This document shows positions 62,878 through 64,000 of a stretch of 64,000 nt of DNA, piece by piece. Both the position numbers and the translations under genes were made by a program. The stretch spans positions 3,690,501-3,754,500 of the forward strand of contig NZ_CP018870.1 in the NCBI RefSeq assembly GCF_001941845.1, written 5' to 3'. Source of the stretch: Streptomyces sp. TN58 (lineage in GTDB: Bacteria; Actinomycetota; Actinomycetes; Streptomycetales; Streptomycetaceae). Position 1 is the first letter of the stretch; the number at the start of each line of letters is the position of its first letter. The notes under the pieces are model-generated. The model did not search any database. It was not told where the DNA came from and was given only the letters and a program-made list of their open reading frames with translations.

Positions 62878-63786
62878 GTGGCTGGATTCAGGATCGGACG
62901 CGGCCGGGACAACAACCGCGCTCCCCAACAACCCCCGCAGCAGCAGCAGTCGTACGGTCAGCAGCAACCGCCGCCGTACGGCCAGCCGCCCTACCCTCCC
63001 GTCGGCGGCCCGCCACCGCAGCAGCAGTGGCCGCAGCCGACCGCCGGAGGCCACGGCGAGCCGGAGTACTTCGACCCGTACGGGCAGCCGCACCCGCATG
63101 CGCAGCAGCCCCCGTACGGCCCCGGAGGCGGCGGGAACTACAGCAACGACAACCCCGGGCACACCCAGGTCTTCGCCGTCGGCGAGGACCCGTACAGCCA
63201 GGGCGCGACCTACCACGCGGGCGCTGCCGCGGCGGCGCCGTCCGGGCCGCGGCTGCCGTGGAAGGACCTGCTGCGCGGCATCGTGACGCGGCCGGGGCAG
63301 ACCTTCCTCCAGATGCGCGACTACGCCGTCTGGGGTCCCGCGCTGATCGTGACCTTCCTCTACGGCCTCCTCGCGGTCTTCGGCCTGGACGACGCCCGCG
63401 AGGACGTGATCAACGCGACCCTGTCGAAGGCCGTCCCGATCGTGCTGTCCGCCGGCGTGGCGTTCGTCATCTGCGGACTGCTCCTGGGCGCGGTCACCCA
63501 CACCCTGGCCCGCCAGATGGGCGGCGACGGCACCTGGCAGCCCACCGTGGGCCTGTCGATGCTGGTCATGTCCATCACGGACGCCCCGCGTCTGCTCTTC
63601 GCCGTGTTCCTCGGCGGCGACAACATGGTCGTCCAGGTGCTCGGCTGGGCCACGTGGGTCGCCGCGGGCGCGCTCTTCACCTCGCTGGTCAGCAAGTCGC
63701 ACGACCTGCCGTGGCCGAAGGCGCTCGGCGCCTCCGCGATCCAGCTGATCGCCCTGCTGTCGATCATCAAGCTGGGCACGATCTAG
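62878..63786 (+). CDS. Yip1-family membrane protein
   Basis: A 302-residue protein with a long cytoplasmic Pro/Gln/Gly-rich lead (residues 1-110, including polyglutamine-like QQPPQQQQSYGQQQ) and a Yip1 domain of five membrane helices: GIVTRPGQTFLQM, then helices from about 147 on (VWGPALIVTFLYGLLAVF, IVLSAGVAFVICGLLLGA). Function unknown in bacteria. The GTG at 62878 has TACGTT ending 7 nt upstream, consistent with a leaderless start. Confidence 0.87.
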   Translation: MAGFRIGRGRDNNRAPQQPPQQQQSYGQQQPPPYGQPPYPPVGGPPPQQQWPQPTAGGHGEPEYFDPYGQPHPHAQQPPYGPGGGGNYSNDNPGHTQVFAVGEDPYSQGATYHAGAAAAAPSGPRLPWKDLLRGIVTRPGQTFLQMRDYAVWGPALIVTFLYGLLAVFGLDDAREDVINATLSKAVPIVLSAGVAFVICGLLLGAVTHTLARQMGGDGTWQPTVGLSMLVMSITDAPRLLFAVFLGGDNMVVQVLGWATWVAAGALFTSLVSKSHDLPWPKALGASAIQLIALLSIIKLGTI

Positions 63787-63800
63787 CTGCACGCACATAC

Positions 63801-63844
63801 ATGCGCGAGGGGCCCCCGGCACCAGCCGGGGGCCCCTCGCGCAT
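63801..63844. terminator. Terminator after the Yip1-family gene
   Basis: A perfect 20-bp stem (63801-63820 with 63825-63844), loop ACCA. Confidence 0.9.
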
Positions 63845-63889
63845 CGTGCGGTGAACCGGTGAACGCGACGGTCAGGCGTCCCTACCTTG

Positions 63890-63920
63890 TTGACCGGGAT
63901 GAGCGAGCCATTCGTAGGGT
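63890..63920 (+). promoter_or_regulatory. Candidate promoter at right edge
   Basis: TTGACC (63890-63895), 19-bp spacer, TAGGGT (63915-63920). The downstream DNA has GGGGTGCCGGG (from 63934) that can pair with CCCGGCACCCC near 63989-63999. What it transcribes lies outside the window. Confidence 0.45.
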
Positions 63921-64000
63921 TGGCTCACCCAGGGGTGCCGGGTGTGGCTTTCAGGCGTCTGCCGTTGGTGGCTTACTTCGATTCGCCGCCCGGCACCCCA

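Overview
The window is a stretch of very GC-rich actinobacterial chromosome, almost certainly Streptomyces. Evidence: codon third positions are close to all G/C; GTG starts are common; the dnaK-grpE-dnaJ-hspR operon carries HspR-type HAIR operators; a perfect parS site (TGTTTCACGTGAAACA) is present; many starts look leaderless; and the family content (DUF5063 next to recR, DUF3151, MASE1, YbjN, SLATT) is typical of the genus. From memory, the order ask/asd - recR - purA - fba/pyrE - clpB - dnaK matches the conserved core near oriC. A parS site fits that, but position was not computed.

Layout. 1-8.3 kb: 3' end of a class A penicillin-binding protein, YqeY-like protein, membrane phosphoesterase, tRNA-Pro(CGG), small conserved proteins, HD hydrolase, cytosine deaminase, S9 peptidase, SURF1. 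8.3-10.1 kb: ECF-type sigma factor coupled to a membrane-anchored partner. 10.3-14.4 kb: aspartokinase (with an internal beta-subunit start) coupled to an aspartate-semialdehyde dehydrogenase homologue that lacks both catalytic residues; DUF5063; recR; ybaB. 14.7-20 kb: SLATT protein, unknown protein, GntR regulator, class III aminotransferase, divergent DJ-1/MarR pair. 20.3-29.7 kb: membrane Ser/Thr kinase, hydrolase, acyltransferase, two tandem paralogous two-component systems, P450. 29.7-36 kb: DAGK-like protein, purA, PP2C phosphatase, MASE1 protein, secreted three-repeat protein. 36-39.2 kb: kynurenine pathway (tryptophan dioxygenase, kynureninase, formamidase). 39.4-43.4 kb: DUF3151, a 0.9 kb non-coding repeat array, fba, parS, pyrE, aldose epimerase. 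43.4-43.6 kb: a MITE-like palindromic element. 43.6-49.5 kb: SRPBCC protein, membrane spermidine synthase, DUF2617, a small Cys-rich membrane peptide, aminotransferase, YbjN. 49.7-59 kb: the HspR stress regulon, clpB on one side and dnaK-grpE-dnaJ-hspR on the other. 59.2-64 kb: reduced sugar transferase, EtfD-like membrane iron-sulfur oxidoreductase, Yip1-family protein.

The most unusual locus lies between the two halves of the HspR regulon (52,995-54,721). A LuxR-type regulator is divergent from a two-gene unit. Its first gene encodes an exported 85-residue peptide whose last 39 residues are exactly three 13-residue units, each starting DTGWT. The second gene, coupled by an ATGA overlap, encodes a 104-residue Rieske-like protein that has lost the iron-sulfur histidines. 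This looks like a peptide-signalling or peptide-precursor system that I cannot assign to a described family. Other points: the ASADH homologue with C-to-T and H-to-D changes; a sugar transferase with the catalytic DE changed to DG; four genes with direct repeats at their stop codons, one giving six in-frame TGA codons at 9-nt spacing; and a MITE-like element next to the aldose epimerase promoter. Most of the window is ordinary core genome.
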